Below are positions 6,804-15,555 of a stretch of DNA of 64,000 nucleotides, piece after piece. Source of the DNA: Streptomyces shenzhenensis (GTDB taxonomy: Bacteria > Actinomycetota > Actinomycetes > Streptomycetales > Streptomycetaceae); NCBI RefSeq assembly GCF_021462265.1, contig NZ_JAJONF010000005.1, positions 124,001 to 188,000 of the forward strand, in the 5' to 3' direction. Position 1 is the first letter of the stretch. Each line of letters begins with the position of its first letter. A program made the position numbers and the translations under genes. A model generated the notes under the pieces. The model was not told the DNA's origin. It did no database searches and was given only the letters and a program-made list of their open reading frames with translations.

Positions 6804-9074
6804 TCAGGGGATGAGCCGCCACTGGTCGATGTACCCGACGTCGATCGCGGCGTGGTCCTGGACGCGGAGTCTCCAGGTACCGGTCAGGGGCTGTGCGGAG
6901 GCGTCGACGGTGAAGGTCTGGTCGACGTTGTCGGCGGAGCCGCCACTGCGGTTCAGGAGCGAGTAGACCGTTCCGCCGGGGCCGACCAGATCGACCGTCA
7001 GGTCACCCCGGTAGGTGTGGATGATCTTCACGTAGACCTGGGTGGTCGCCGAGGCGTTGCCGGTGCGACCGGTGACGGTGACCGGGGACTCCACCGCGGC
7101 GCCGTTGTCGGGGATGTCGACGCGGGTGGCGCTGGCGTAGACGTAGGCCACCTCCCACGAGAAGCTCACGCTGCTGACGGCGCCCGTGTCGTCGGTGACG
7201 GTGATGGTGACGTGGTTGGTGCCGAGGGTGGTCGGGGTGCCCGAGATCAGGCCCGTGTCGCTCATCGTCAGGCCGTCCGGCAGGCCGGTCGCCGTGTACG
7301 TCAGCCCCGCGCCGGAGTTCGTGGTGTAGGCGTCCGTCTGGAGGGACACGGCCTGCCCGATGCCGCTGATCTGGTCCGCGACCGGCGCCACGTTGACACC
7401 CGGCGCGATCCGCCGGCCCACGTTGATGGCCGCCCACGCGTCGGCCACGGCCAGGTAGGAGGGGCTGTAGGCGCCGAACAGGTCGGCCGCGGCCTGGAGG
7501 GTCGCCGTCCGGGCGCCCGCGTAGTCCGTGCTGGACGTCATGTACGTGCTGAGCGCCCGGTACCAGACGCGCTGGGCGTTGTCGATGCCGATGCCCGCCA
7601 CCGCAAGGCCGTCGTAGGTGGGGCTGTCGTAGGCGACCCCGTTGACGGTCTTCGCTCCGCTGCCCTCGGAGAGCAGGTAGAAGAAGTGGTTGGCCGGGCC
7701 GGAGGAGTAGTGGACGTCGAGGCCGCCCAGCGACGGGCTCCAGTAGTCGCTGGACGCACCGTCCTTGGAGGGCTTGTCCATGTAACGCAGCGGGGTTCCG
7801 TCGCCGTTGATGTCGATCTTCTCGCCGACCAGGTAGTCCGGGACGTCGGCCGGCAGGTTCTCGTGGAACTCGACGGCGGCGGCGAAGATGTCGGAGGTCG
7901 CCTCGTTCAGGCCGCCCGACTCGCCGGAGTAGGTGAGCCCCGCGGTGGCCGCGGTGACTCCGTGGCTCATCTCGTGGGCGGCCACGTCGAGCGCGGTGAG
8001 CGGGTGGGTGTTGCCCGCGCCGTCGCCGTACGTCATGCAGAAGCAGCTGTCCTGCCAGAAGGCGTTGACGTAGTTGTTGCCGTAGTGGGCGCGGCTGTAG
8101 GCGGCGACCCCGTCGTTGCGTATGCCGTTGCGGCCGAAGACGTCCTTGTAGTAGTCCCAGGTGGCCGCCGCGCCGAAGGCGACGTCCACGCCTGCGGTCT
8201 GCCGGTTGGCCGGGGTGCCGTCGCCCCAGACATCGTTGTCGTCGGTGAAGAGCGTGCCGGTGCCGGAGGTGCCCTGGTTCAGGTCGTAGGTGCGGTGTCC
8301 GGCGCGGTCGCCGTCGACGAGCTGGTAGGTCGAGCCGGAGAGCGTGGTGCCGAGGGGCACGGTCCCGTCGAACTGGCCGGTGCCGGTGCCGGTTTCGACG
8401 CCCTGGTACCGGAAGAGCTGTTTTCCGGACCGCGCGTCGGTGATGACGTGGAGTTCGTTGGGGGTGCCGTCGTCCTGGCGGCCTCCGACGACGGACTCCC
8501 AGGCCAGGGCGGGACGGCCCGAGGCGGCCCAGACGACCAGACGCGGGGGGCCGTCGAGCGCGGGACGTTCGGCGCCGGACTTCGCCGCGGCGGTGAGGGC
8601 CTGCGTCTTGGCCGCGGCCGGGGAGATCTTCGCCCTGGTGGACGGGAGCGTCGGCGCGGCCTTCGTGGCCCGCGACACCGTGAGGCGGCCGCCGCCGTCG
8701 TGGACGATCAGGTCGCCGCCGAGGACGGGCAGGCCCCGGTAGGTGCGTTCGTAGCGGGTGTGCGTCGTGCCGTCGGCGTCCTGGCTCACGTCCTTGACGA
8801 GCAACTTCTCGTCGGCGCCGAGGCCGAGGGTCCTCGCGGTGTCCGGGGCGTCGGTCGCGGCGGCCTTGAGCAGCGCCGTGCGCTTCGCCGGCGAGAGCCG
8901 GGCGGGGGCCGCGCCGGCGTCGGGGGTGGCCAGGATCTTGGCGGGGGCGTGGCCGCCGGACGCGGCCACGGCGGTGCCTTGCTGGATTCCGGCCACGAGC
9001 AGGGCACTTGTGACGCTCAGGGCGAAGGCCACGCTGTGTCTGGTGCGACGGTGGTGACGGTCCTGCCGGAGCAT
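6804..9074 (-). CDS. Secreted M4-family (thermolysin-like) metalloprotease with C-terminal PKD-like and P domains
   Basis: The 756-residue preproprotein has a signal peptide with a twin-Arg-like basic start, then an FTP/PepSY propeptide of about 200 residues. The peptidase domain has the zinc site AAHEMSHGVTA, the third ligand in GLNEATSDIF and the active-site His in GLDVHYSSGPANHFF. An immunoglobulin-like putative-Ig domain (ATGLPDGLTMSDTGLISGTP) and a P/homoB domain ending in DVGYIDQWRLIP complete the C terminus. It would be an extracellular endopeptidase matured by removal of the propeptide. The ATG at 9074 has AAGGAGAA at the right distance and is followed directly by the signal peptide. 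The upstream frame extension is Pro/Arg-rich and not protein-like. Confidence 0.95.
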   Translation of the reverse strand: MLRQDRHHRRTRHSVAFALSVTSALLVAGIQQGTAVAASGGHAPAKILATPDAGAAPARLSPAKRTALLKAAATDAPDTARTLGLGADEKLLVKDVSQDADGTTHTRYERTYRGLPVLGGDLIVHDGGGRLTVSRATKAAPTLPSTRAKISPAAAKTQALTAAAKSGAERPALDGPPRLVVWAASGRPALAWESVVGGRQDDGTPNELHVITDARSGKQLFRYQGVETGTGTGQFDGTVPLGTTLSGSTYQLVDGDRAGHRTYDLNQGTSGTGTLFTDDNDVWGDGTPANRQTAGVDVAFGAAATWDYYKDVFGRNGIRNDGVAAYSRAHYGNNYVNAFWQDSCFCMTYGDGAGNTHPLTALDVAAHEMSHGVTAATAGLTYSGESGGLNEATSDIFAAAVEFHENLPADVPDYLVGEKIDINGDGTPLRYMDKPSKDGASSDYWSPSLGGLDVHYSSGPANHFFYLLSEGSGAKTVNGVAYDSPTYDGLAVAGIGIDNAQRVWYRALSTYMTSSTDYAGARTATLQAAADLFGAYSPSYLAVADAWAAINVGRRIAPGVNVAPVADQISGIGQAVSLQTDAYTTNSGAGLTYTATGLPDGLTMSDTGLISGTPTTLGTNHVTITVTDDTGAVSSVSFSWEVAYVYASATRVDIPDNGAAVESPVTVTGRTGNASATTQVYVKIIHTYRGDLTVDLVGPGGTVYSLLNRSGGSADNVDQTFTVDASAQPLTGTWRLRVQDHAAIDVGYIDQWRLIP

Positions 9075-9517
9075 GCGTTCTCCTTCTGTGGGGTGATCGG
9101 GCCCGGTGGGGCCCGGGAGAGCGGGTCGGCCTGGTGAGGCCGTCCGGCGGCGCGCGGGTGAAGGCAGGGGTCGGGAAAGGGAATTGTGTGAGACACCTGT
9201 GTACAGGCGGTGAACTGTTCGCAGAGCAGATTGACACCCGGAAAGCGGAACTGTCATGACCGCATCAGAACAACGGCTTGAACTGGCGGTTGCGAGCGGC
9301 GGGTTCGACGGCCTGAACAGTGGTTTTCAGCCGTCGGTCCGGCGCGGCTCCGGGAGCCGTCGCCCTTCGCCGAGCCGCGCAGGCGGCACCGCTGCCGCCT
9401 GCCGCGCACGGACAGCCGGGCGTTGCGGTGGGTGGGCCGGGGAGGGCCGCCGTGCGGTGCGGATTCGACACCTGCCTCACCGGCGGGGGCCTTCGCCACG
9501 GTCGGACACGGGCGGCG
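9075..9517. other. 443-base intergenic region upstream of the protease gene
   Basis: No gene could be supported in this stretch. It holds the protease promoter region, a small palindrome at 9196-9207 and otherwise GC-rich sequence without strong hairpins. The GlxA-like gene ends at 9518 on the same strand, without an obvious terminator. Confidence 0.5.
9196..9207. promoter_or_regulatory. Small palindrome CCTGTGTACAGG upstream of the protease gene
   Basis: CCTGT/ACAGG arms flank two bases, about 120 bases before the protease start. It could be an operator; the protein is unknown and a chance palindrome of this size is possible. Confidence 0.25.
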
Positions 9518-10516
9518 TCAGCGACGTTCGTGATCAGTGTCTCCGGCCGGTCCGGGCTGCTCCGGGTGACCGGTGGTGGTGAAGCGTCTGCGGTAGTGGG
9601 TCGGGGTGGTGTCCAGGTGGCGGGCGAAGGCGCGGCGCAGGGTCTCGTCGCTGCCGAGGCCGCTGTGCTGGGCGGCCGAGGTGACGCTGTGGCCCTCCAG
9701 GAGGAGTTGCCGGGCGCGGTCCAGGCGGACCCGCTCCACCCAGCGTGCCGGGGTGATGCCCAGTTCGGCGGTGAACAGCCGGGTCAGATGCCGCGGGCTG
9801 ACGGCGGCGGACGCGGCCATTGCGGGCAGGCTGTGGTCGGCGCCCGGGTCGGCGAGGACGGACGCGATCAGGGTGCGGAGCAGGTCGCTGCGGGCGGGGG
9901 GTGTGGTGATGGCCGTGGAGAACTGCGACTGGCCGCCGGGCCGTTGCAGGAAGACGACCAGTTCGCGGGCGATGTCCCGCGCCACGGCGGCGCCGTGGTC
10001 GTCCTCCACCAGGGCGAGGGTCAGGTCGATGCCCGCGCTGATGCCCGCCGAGGTGACGTACCGTCCGTCGCGGATGTGGATGGCGTCCGGCTCGACCCGT
10101 ACCCGGGGGTATCGGCGAGCGAACGTGGCCGCGTGCCGCCAGTGGGTCGTCGCGCGTCGGCCGTCGAGCAGGCCCAGCTCGCCCAGCACGAACGCACCCG
10201 TGCACACCGAGGCGACCCTGCGGGCCCGCTCGGTGAGGTCACGGGCCGTGCCGAGCAGCGCGTCGTCGATCGGCTGCTCGGCGAGCCGGTCACCCCCGGC
10301 CACCAGGACCGTGTCGACCGGACCGGCGTCGGCCGCCCGGACCGTGCCGGTCAGCGCCAGGCCGGCGGACGTGGTCACCGTGCCGCCCTCCGGCGAGACC
10401 AGCACCAGCTCGTAGGGGGCGGCGAGCCTGCCCGCCTGGTGCAGCACCTCCGACGGACCGCTGACGTCGAGCATGGTCACCCCCTCGAAGACCACAAAGC
10501 CCACCCGATGCGTCAT
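9518..10516 (-). CDS. GlxA-family transcriptional regulator (DJ-1/PfpI domain plus AraC HTH)
   Basis: This 332-residue regulator joins an N-terminal DJ-1/PfpI-like domain (VGFVVFEGVTMLDVSGPSE, with the nucleophile-elbow-like Cys in VASVCTGAFVLGELGLL) to a C-terminal AraC helix-turn-helix (SPRHLTRLFTAELGITPARW). GlxA-type regulators usually control an adjacent enzyme gene, and here the divergent HD-domain gene is the obvious target across 103 bases. The ATG at 10516 was chosen because it gives MTHRVGFVVFEG, the normal start of the family; the frame remains open further upstream without family similarity. The DJ-1 domain may bind a small ligand, not determinable here. Confidence 0.92.
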   Translation of the reverse strand: MTHRVGFVVFEGVTMLDVSGPSEVLHQAGRLAAPYELVLVSPEGGTVTTSAGLALTGTVRAADAGPVDTVLVAGGDRLAEQPIDDALLGTARDLTERARRVASVCTGAFVLGELGLLDGRRATTHWRHAATFARRYPRVRVEPDAIHIRDGRYVTSAGISAGIDLTLALVEDDHGAAVARDIARELVVFLQRPGGQSQFSTAITTPPARSDLLRTLIASVLADPGADHSLPAMAASAAVSPRHLTRLFTAELGITPARWVERVRLDRARQLLLEGHSVTSAAQHSGLGSDETLRRAFARHLDTTPTHYRRRFTTTGHPEQPGPAGDTDHERR

Positions 10517-10619
10517 GTCCGAATCCGTGGTTTTCCTGGCGGCAGAGACATGGCCCAGCCTACGGCCCCCGAAGAACCCTGGAGGCACATCACCCGTCCG
10601 GCATGGAGGCTGAGGAACG

Positions 10620-11258
10620 ATGAGCGAAGAGATCGCAGGCGTGCGGATCCCCGACACCGCCCTGGTGCGGGAGGCCACCGAACTGGTCCGTGACGTCGCC
10701 ACCCCGCTGGTGTTCGACCACTCCCGGCGGGTCTTCCTGTGGGGCTCACTGCGCGGCCGGGCCCTGGGGCTGGCCTTCGACCCCGAGCTGCTGTACGTCG
10801 GCGCGATGTTCCACGACCTGGGGCTCACCAAGAGCCTGCGCCGCACCGACCAGCGTTTCGAGATCGACGGCGCCGACGAGGCCCGCGCCTTCCTGCACGC
10901 CCACGGCATCACCGGTGAGCCCGCGGACCGGGTCTGGACGGGCATCGCCCTGCACACCACCCCGGAGATCCCGCTGCACATGGCGCCCGAGATCGCCCTG
11001 GTGACCCGCGGCGTCGAGCTTGACGTGCTGGGCATCGGCTACCACGAGGTCACCGACGAGCAGCGTGCGGCGGTCGTCGCGGCCCACCCGCGCCCCGACT
11101 TCAAGAACCAGATCCTGGCCGCCTTCACCGAGGGCCTCCAGGACCGCCCCGACACCACCTTCGGCAACGTCAAGGCCGACGTGCTCGCCCACTACGTCCC
11201 CGGCTTCCGGCGCGGCGACTTCGTCGAGGTCATCCAGGGCTCCGTCTGGCCCGAGTGA
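10620..11258 (+). CDS. HD-domain hydrolase, cyanamide hydratase-like
   Basis: The 212-residue all-helical protein has the metal-binding HD signature in FDHSRRVFLWG and AMFHDLGLT, followed by a conserved downstream His in GIALHTTPE and an Asp in ELDVLGIG. The length and the order of these motifs fit the small HD proteins annotated as cyanamide hydratase-like or phosphohydrolases; the substrate is unknown. GAGGA lies just upstream of the ATG. It is divergent from the GlxA-family regulator and converges on the TetR gene with only 17 bases between stops. Confidence 0.85.
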   Translation: MSEEIAGVRIPDTALVREATELVRDVATPLVFDHSRRVFLWGSLRGRALGLAFDPELLYVGAMFHDLGLTKSLRRTDQRFEIDGADEARAFLHAHGITGEPADRVWTGIALHTTPEIPLHMAPEIALVTRGVELDVLGIGYHEVTDEQRAAVVAAHPRPDFKNQILAAFTEGLQDRPDTTFGNVKADVLAHYVPGFRRGDFVEVIQGSVWPE

Positions 11259-11275
11259 CCCGCCGGTGACAGGGG

Positions 11276-11890
11276 TTACCCGGACGGCGGTCCGAGCAGC
11301 CCCTCCACGATGTCGCGGAGGGGACCCAGGAGGTCCTCGGGTGTCGCGTCGGCCAGCGGCCGCAGGCCCACGGCGGAGCGTACGACGGCGACACCGACGC
11401 CGAGGGCGACCAGGAGCTCCGCCCGCAGTTCGGCGTCGGGTGCCGGCGCGGCACCCGACGCTTCCAGCACCTGCCGGCCGAACTCCGCCAGGGCCCGTCG
11501 GCGCAGTTCCGTCACCTGTTCGTCGCCGGAGTCGCGCAGCAGCATCAGCACCGGATGCTCCCCGAACTCCGTCCACGCCCCGGCCGCCAGCTGCCGGCTG
11601 AGCGCCTCGGCCAGCGCGGCCCGGCCGCGCGGCAACCCGCTCCCCTCGCCCAGGAACCGGGGCGCCGTCGCCAGCGCCGCCTTGAACAGGCCCTCCTTGG
11701 AACCGAAGTACCGCTTGACGAGCGCCAGGTTGACCCCGGCGTCCGCGGCGACGTCGCGCAGCGTCGTACGGTCGTAGCCCAGCCGCGTGAACCGGGTGCG
11801 GGCTGCCACCAGCAGGGCCCGCCGGGTCGCCGAGGCGTCCCGGCGCCGAGGCCCGTCGGCCGGCCGGCCGGTCACGTCGTCCGTTGACAC
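11276..11890 (-). CDS. TetR-family transcriptional regulator
   Basis: The 204-residue protein has an N-terminal TetR helix-turn-helix ([25 protein letters not shown]) and a C-terminal ligand domain of a type common in actinobacterial TetR regulators. The GTG at 11890 was preferred because GAGGAG lies at ideal spacing; an ATG at 11965 would add 25 residues and run across the first operator copy. It is divergent from the isochorismatase-fold gene. The intergenic region carries two copies of CCAAGTAATCA, so it probably represses both itself and that enzyme. Confidence 0.9.
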   Translation of the reverse strand: MSTDDVTGRPADGPRRRDASATRRALLVAARTRFTRLGYDRTTLRDVAADAGVNLALVKRYFGSKEGLFKAALATAPRFLGEGSGLPRGRAALAEALSRQLAAGAWTEFGEHPVLMLLRDSGDEQVTELRRRALAEFGRQVLEASGAAPAPDAELRAELLVALGVGVAVVRSAVGLRPLADATPEDLLGPLRDIVEGLLGPPSG

Positions 11891-11943
11891 AGCGGCTCCT
11901 CTCGTCAACGCCACCCGGGCCTTCGGCGGCGGAGGCCCCGCCA

Positions 11944-11954
11944 CCAAGTAATCA
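11944..11954. promoter_or_regulatory. CCAAGTAATCA, first copy of a probable TetR operator
   Basis: This 11-base word is identical to 11990-12000. It lies 54 bases upstream of the TetR GTG. The right half of the palindrome is less complete here than in the second copy. Confidence 0.5.
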
Positions 11955-11989
11955 TGCGTTGACATGGTCCCTCGGCGCGGGTTACGTTG

Positions 11990-12004
11990 CCAAGTAATCA
12001 CTTG
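11990..12004. promoter_or_regulatory. CCAAGTAATCACTTG, second copy, palindromic TetR operator
   Basis: CAAGT and ACTTG arms flank AATC. The first 11 bases repeat the word at 11944-11954. It lies 35 bases upstream of the isochorismatase-fold gene, where binding would block transcription. The spacing between copies is 46 bp, roughly four helical turns. Confidence 0.6.
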
Positions 12005-12038
12005 ATGACTAAGGGGGCCGCGTGGAAGGAACAGAGCC

Positions 12039-12593
12039 GTGCCCCAGCAAGCCCTCCTCGTCATGGATGTCCAGCAGGTCGTCGTCAACCGTTTTCCCGA
12101 CGGCGCGTACCTGCCCCGCCTGAGCAAGGCGATCGACGCCGCCCGGGCCGCCGACGTCCCGGTGATCTACGTGGTCGTCGGCTTCCGCCCGGGCTACCCG
12201 GAGGTCAGCGCCCGCAACAAGATGTTCCGCGGCCTCGTGGGCGCCGCGACACGGCCGGCCGGGGAGGACATGGCGATCCAGGTCCACCCGGAGGTGGCTC
12301 CCGCGCCCGGCGAGCCGGTCGTCACCAAGCGGCGGGTCAGCGCCTTCGCCGGCAGCGACCTCGACATGGTGCTGCGGGCCGGCGAGATCGGTCACCTCGT
12401 CCTCGCCGGCATCTCCACCAGCGGTGTCGTGCTGTCCACCCTGCGCCAGGCCGCCGACCTCGACTTCGAGCTCACCGTGCTGTCCGACGGCTGCCTCGAC
12501 TCCGACCCGGAGGTGCACCGGGTGCTCACGGAGAAGGTCTTCCCCAAGCAGGCCGACGTCATGACCGTCGACGCGTGGACGGCGGCGCTCTGA
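12039..12593 (+). CDS. Isochorismatase-fold hydrolase lacking the usual catalytic Cys
   Basis: The 184-residue protein has the alpha/beta isochorismatase fold: LLVMDVQQ with Asp10, VTKRRVSAF with Lys97, and the GxxTxx motif GISTSGVV. In cysteine-hydrolase members the residue after GxxTxx is Cys; here it is Val130, while the cis-peptide region upstream is kept. It is therefore more likely a Cys-independent member (as in the isochorismatases proper, which use Asp and Lys) than a nicotinamidase. The GTG start at 12039 has GGAAGGA upstream. It is probably controlled by the divergent TetR through the CCAAGTAATCA sites. Confidence 0.88.
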   Translation: MPQQALLVMDVQQVVVNRFPDGAYLPRLSKAIDAARAADVPVIYVVVGFRPGYPEVSARNKMFRGLVGAATRPAGEDMAIQVHPEVAPAPGEPVVTKRRVSAFAGSDLDMVLRAGEIGHLVLAGISTSGVVLSTLRQAADLDFELTVLSDGCLDSDPEVHRVLTEKVFPKQADVMTVDAWTAAL

Positions 12594-12621
12594 GCGCGCT
12601 CCGGCCGTCCGGTCCGAACCG

Positions 12622-13896
12622 TCAGGCGAGGGTCACCTCCACCGGCAGCCGCTTGATGCCGTTCACGAAGTTCGACCGCACCCGCGGCACCTCGCCGGCC
12701 AGGCGGATGCCGGCCAGCCGGGGGATCAGCTCCTCGAACATGATCCGGATCTCGGTGCGTGCGAGCAGGTTGCCCAGGCACAGGTGCGGACTGCCCTTGC
12801 CGAAGGTGACATGGTCGTTGTTCTGCCGGGCCACGTCGAAGTCGTACGGGTTGCCGAAGACCTCCTCGTCGCGGTTGCCCGAGGCGTACCACATGACGAC
12901 CTTGTCGCCTTCCCTGATCCGCTTGCCGCCGAGCTCGACGTCACGGGTGGCGGTACGGCGGAAGTGGTAGACCGGGGAGGCCCAGCGCAGGAACTCCTCC
13001 ACCGCCGTCGGGATCAGTGACGGGTCGTCCCTGAGGCGGGCCAGCTGCTCGGGGTGCTGGAGCAGGGCCAGCATCGAGTGGGTGATGGTGTGCCGGGTGG
13101 TCTCGTTGCCGGCCACCACCAGCAGCAGGAAGTAGTTGTCGAAGTCCTGCGCGGAGAGCGGGACCCCGTCGCGCGGGGTGGTGTTGACCAGCTTGGAGAC
13201 CAGGTCCGTCCCGGCGCCGCCGCGCCGCTGCCGGGCCAGCTCCCGCCCGTAGGCGAAGACCTCGAGCGAGGCGGGGGAACGGAACGGCAGGTCGCGGTAC
13301 TTCTCGCTCTCCGCACTGTGCAGCAGGACGTCCGCGTAGTCGGGGTCGGTGTTGCCGATGATGCGGTTGCCCCAGTCGATGAGCTGCTGGGTGTCCTCCG
13401 GCGGCACGTCGAGGAGCCGGGCCAGGACGTTGATGGGGAAGTCCGCGGAGACGTCCTTGACGAAGTCGAAGGTCCCCTTCGCCAGTGCCGCGTCCAGCGT
13501 CTTCGCCGTCAGCCCGCGCAGGAAGTCGGTGTAGCCGCCGATGACCCCCGCTCCGAACTGCCGCTGGATCACGCTGCGCAGGGCGCGGTGGCGGACCCCG
13601 TCCAGCTCCAGGATCGAGGCGCGTTTGCGGATCTGGTCCTCGTCCAGCTCCTCAAGGTTCACGAACCGGCTGGAGGTGAACGTCTCGGCGTCCCGGTCGA
13701 CGCGTGCGATGTCGGCGTGCCGGGTCACCGCCCAGAAACCGGAGTTGGGCGCCTCCTCCGGCTGCCAGTGCACCGGGTCCTCGTGGCGCAGGGTGTGGAA
13801 CATCCGCCAGGGAGTGACCCCGTCGGTGAAGTTGTCGAGGTTCGCGAGGTCGACGTCGGCGAGGCGCATGGCCTCGACGCCGGTGGCAGTGGTCAT
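12622..13896 (-). CDS. Cytochrome P450 monooxygenase
   Basis: The 424-residue soluble P450 carries the I-helix oxygen-activation motif VVAGNETTRHT, the K-helix ExxR in EEFLRWAS and the heme-ligand loop FGKGSPHLCLG. The overall pattern resembles bacterial class I P450s of the CYP125/CYP142 or linalool-hydroxylase type, but substrate cannot be read. It follows the GS-like gene by 38 bases on the same strand and so is cotranscribed with it. A ferredoxin and ferredoxin reductase lie in the divergent operon, supplying electrons. GGAAGGA-like sequence precedes the ATG at 13896. In context it probably oxidises an amine or a gamma-glutamylated amine. Confidence 0.95.
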   Translation of the reverse strand: MTTATGVEAMRLADVDLANLDNFTDGVTPWRMFHTLRHEDPVHWQPEEAPNSGFWAVTRHADIARVDRDAETFTSSRFVNLEELDEDQIRKRASILELDGVRHRALRSVIQRQFGAGVIGGYTDFLRGLTAKTLDAALAKGTFDFVKDVSADFPINVLARLLDVPPEDTQQLIDWGNRIIGNTDPDYADVLLHSAESEKYRDLPFRSPASLEVFAYGRELARQRRGGAGTDLVSKLVNTTPRDGVPLSAQDFDNYFLLLVVAGNETTRHTITHSMLALLQHPEQLARLRDDPSLIPTAVEEFLRWASPVYHFRRTATRDVELGGKRIREGDKVVMWYASGNRDEEVFGNPYDFDVARQNNDHVTFGKGSPHLCLGNLLARTEIRIMFEELIPRLAGIRLAGEVPRVRSNFVNGIKRLPVEVTLA

Positions 13897-13934
13897 CGCT
13901 GGTCCTTCCCAGGGGTCACTGTGGTCGCTGATGG

Positions 13935-15284
13935 TCACAGGTGGTAGGCGTACTCGGTGAACTCCCAGTCGGTGACGTGCCGTTGGAAGCGTTCGACCTC
14001 GTTGCGCTTGTAGGAGACGTACGACGTGGTGAAGTCCTTGCCGAGCAGCTCGGCCAGCGCGGTGTCCGCCTCCAGCGCGTCCAGCGCGGCGGACAGGTCC
14101 GCCGGCAGCAGGGCCGCCTTCGTGGTGTCGTACCCGTAGCCCTCCAGCGGGGCGGGCGGCTCCTCGCCGGCCAGGACACCGAGGAGCGCGGCGGCCGCGG
14201 TCGCGGCGATCGCCAGATACGGGTTGGCGCTGGCGTCCCCGAGCCGCAGTTCGAGCCGGGCGCCGGCGCCGCGCTCCGGCGGCACGCGGACCATCGTGCT
14301 GCGGTTGTCCAGGCCCCAGTCGATCAGCCAGGGGGCGAGGGTGTCGGGCCCGAAGCGTTTGTACGAGTTGACGGTCGGGTTCAGCAGCGCGGCCAGGGCG
14401 GGCGCGTGCGCGAGGAGGCCGGCGATCGAGTGCCGGGCGGCTGCCGACAGGCCGTACCCGCCGGCCGGGTCGTCGAAGGCGTTGCCGCCCTCGGCGCCGG
14501 TGCAGGAGAGATGCAGGTGGAAGCCGGAGCCGCCCGCGTCGTTGAAGGGCTTCGCCATGAAGGTGGCGAGCCGCCCCTCGTGCCGGGCCAGCTCCTTCAC
14601 CGCGGCCTTGAAACGGAACGCCCGGTCGGCCGCGGACAGTGCCTCCGAGTGCAGCAGGTTGATCTCGAACTGCCCGCCGTCGAACTCGTGGTTCCCGCTC
14701 AGCACCCCGATGCGCAGGTCGCGTACCTGCCGCAGGGTGCGCAGCAGATGGTTGTCGGGGTCGGCGCGCAGGCCGGCGGTGTAGACGACACCCGGGGTGC
14801 CGCCGTAGCGCCGCCAGCCGCCGGTCTGGTCCGGTTCGCACAGGAAGTACTCGAGTTCGGGTCCGACCACCGGGCTCAGCCCGTGTTCCCGGCAGCGATC
14901 GAGTACCGACCGCAGCACGTCGCGGGGTGACTCGGGGGCGGGCGCCCCGGTGGCCGGATCGGTCACGTCGGCCAGGCAGGCCGCCACGCCCGGCTCCCAG
15001 GGCAGCGCGACCAGGGTGCCGAGGTCCGGCCGTACGCAGACGTCCGGCAGACCGGCGTCCAGACCGCCGCTGACCGGGACCACGTGCCCCTGCGGACTGG
15101 TGTGGTAGACGGCCCGGCAGAACGCCAGCCCGTGCTCCAGGGCCCGCGGCAGCTCCTCCACGAGCACGTCACGTGCCCGGTCCGTGCCGATCAGGTCCGG
15201 ATACGTCACCCGGACGACATCGATGCCGTCGGCGGCGAGCCGGTCCAGCTGCCGGCGGACTTCTGCGTGGTCGTGATCGCTCAC
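13935..15284 (-). CDS. Glutamine synthetase-like gamma-glutamyl ligase (GlnA3/GlnA4/PuuA class)
   Basis: The 449-residue protein has a GS N-terminal beta-grasp-like start (RVTYPDLIGTDRARDVLVEEL) and a GS catalytic domain with VGPELEYFL, GNHEFDGGQFEIN, FMAKPFNDAGGSGFHLHLS, the NSYKRF loop and the Arg-rich ERGAGARLELRLGD. Length and divergence match the GS-like ligases that glutamylate amines (polyamines, ethanolamine, anilines) and not housekeeping GlnA. The expected reaction is ATP + glutamate + amine to gamma-glutamylamide. The GTG at 15284 has GGAGA upstream. Partner genes for this chemistry (permease, aldehyde dehydrogenase, gamma-glutamyl hydrolase) are at 22146-25844 under the same operator. 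The amine is unknown; an aromatic amine is suggested by the dioxygenase operon. Confidence 0.92.
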   Translation of the reverse strand: MSDHDHAEVRRQLDRLAADGIDVVRVTYPDLIGTDRARDVLVEELPRALEHGLAFCRAVYHTSPQGHVVPVSGGLDAGLPDVCVRPDLGTLVALPWEPGVAACLADVTDPATGAPAPESPRDVLRSVLDRCREHGLSPVVGPELEYFLCEPDQTGGWRRYGGTPGVVYTAGLRADPDNHLLRTLRQVRDLRIGVLSGNHEFDGGQFEINLLHSEALSAADRAFRFKAAVKELARHEGRLATFMAKPFNDAGGSGFHLHLSCTGAEGGNAFDDPAGGYGLSAAARHSIAGLLAHAPALAALLNPTVNSYKRFGPDTLAPWLIDWGLDNRSTMVRVPPERGAGARLELRLGDASANPYLAIAATAAAALLGVLAGEEPPAPLEGYGYDTTKAALLPADLSAALDALEADTALAELLGKDFTTSYVSYKRNEVERFQRHVTDWEFTEYAYHL

Positions 15285-15432
15285 CGTTGTCTCCTCGGGC
15301 GGACGGACGTCGGGACACCACCCGAGGGGCCGGGACCGGGAGGGCCGAGAGGCCCGGGGCCGGAAGGCAGGTGGTGAGGGGGAGAGCCGAAGGGGCGGCC
15401 GGCTGCGATGCCGTCGGCGGCTTCCGGCCTGT

Positions 15433-15448
15433 CGTTTGAAGCCAAACG
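15433..15448. promoter_or_regulatory. Operator A: CGTTTG-AAGC-CAAACG
   Basis: This perfect 6-bp inverted repeat with a four-base spacer overlaps the start of the minus-strand -10 element (15446-15451). It matches operator B at 15 of 16 positions and operator C (22097-22112, read on the minus strand) at 14 of 16. It is probably bound by the TetR encoded at 21322-21960. Confidence 0.8.
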
Positions 15449-15474
15449 GTAGGCAGGGGTACACCCGACCGCAA
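15446..15474 (-). promoter_or_regulatory. Predicted promoter of the GS-like/P450 operon
   Basis: On the minus strand, TTGCGG (15474-15469) is followed by a 17-base spacer and TACCGT (15451-15446). The spacer end and -10 read CTGCCTACCGT, nearly identical to CTGCCTACCTT in the divergent promoter. Operator A overlaps the -10 and the expected start site. Confidence 0.6.
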
Positions 15475-15511
15475 GGGGTCGGCGCAAAGAATTTATCCAT
15501 ACGGATAGGTA

Positions 15512-15540
15512 TTGACCAGGGGGTGGCCGCTGCCTACCTT
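15512..15540 (+). promoter_or_regulatory. Predicted promoter of the ferredoxin-dioxygenase operon
   Basis: TTGACC (15512-15517), a 17-base spacer and TACCTT (15535-15540) make a sigma-70-like promoter. Operator B begins at the last base of the -10, as expected for a repressor that blocks initiation. Confidence 0.65.
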
Positions 15541-15555
15541 GTTTGAAGCCAAACG
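15540..15555. promoter_or_regulatory. Operator B: TGTTTG-AAGC-CAAACG
   Basis: It differs from operator A only in the first base. It covers the predicted transcription start of the plus-strand operon. The pair A and B, 107 bp apart, flank the divergent promoters symmetrically. Confidence 0.8.

Noticed and set aside
5724..9137. Long open frame on the plus strand over the GH3 and M4 genes
   Set aside because: It is antisense to two well-supported genes and its Gly/Arg/Val-rich translation reflects high third-position GC, not protein sequence.
9254..9582. Small open frames in the gap upstream of the protease
   Set aside because: Arg/Pro/Gly-rich translations, no ribosome site with a conserved product, and no context support.
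12039..12593. Nicotinamidase call for the isochorismatase-fold gene
   Set aside because: The catalytic Cys position holds Val.
13935..15284. Housekeeping glutamine synthetase
   Set aside because: Sequence is divergent in the N-terminal domain and the context (permease, PuuC-, PuuD-like genes, operator) fits an amine ligase.
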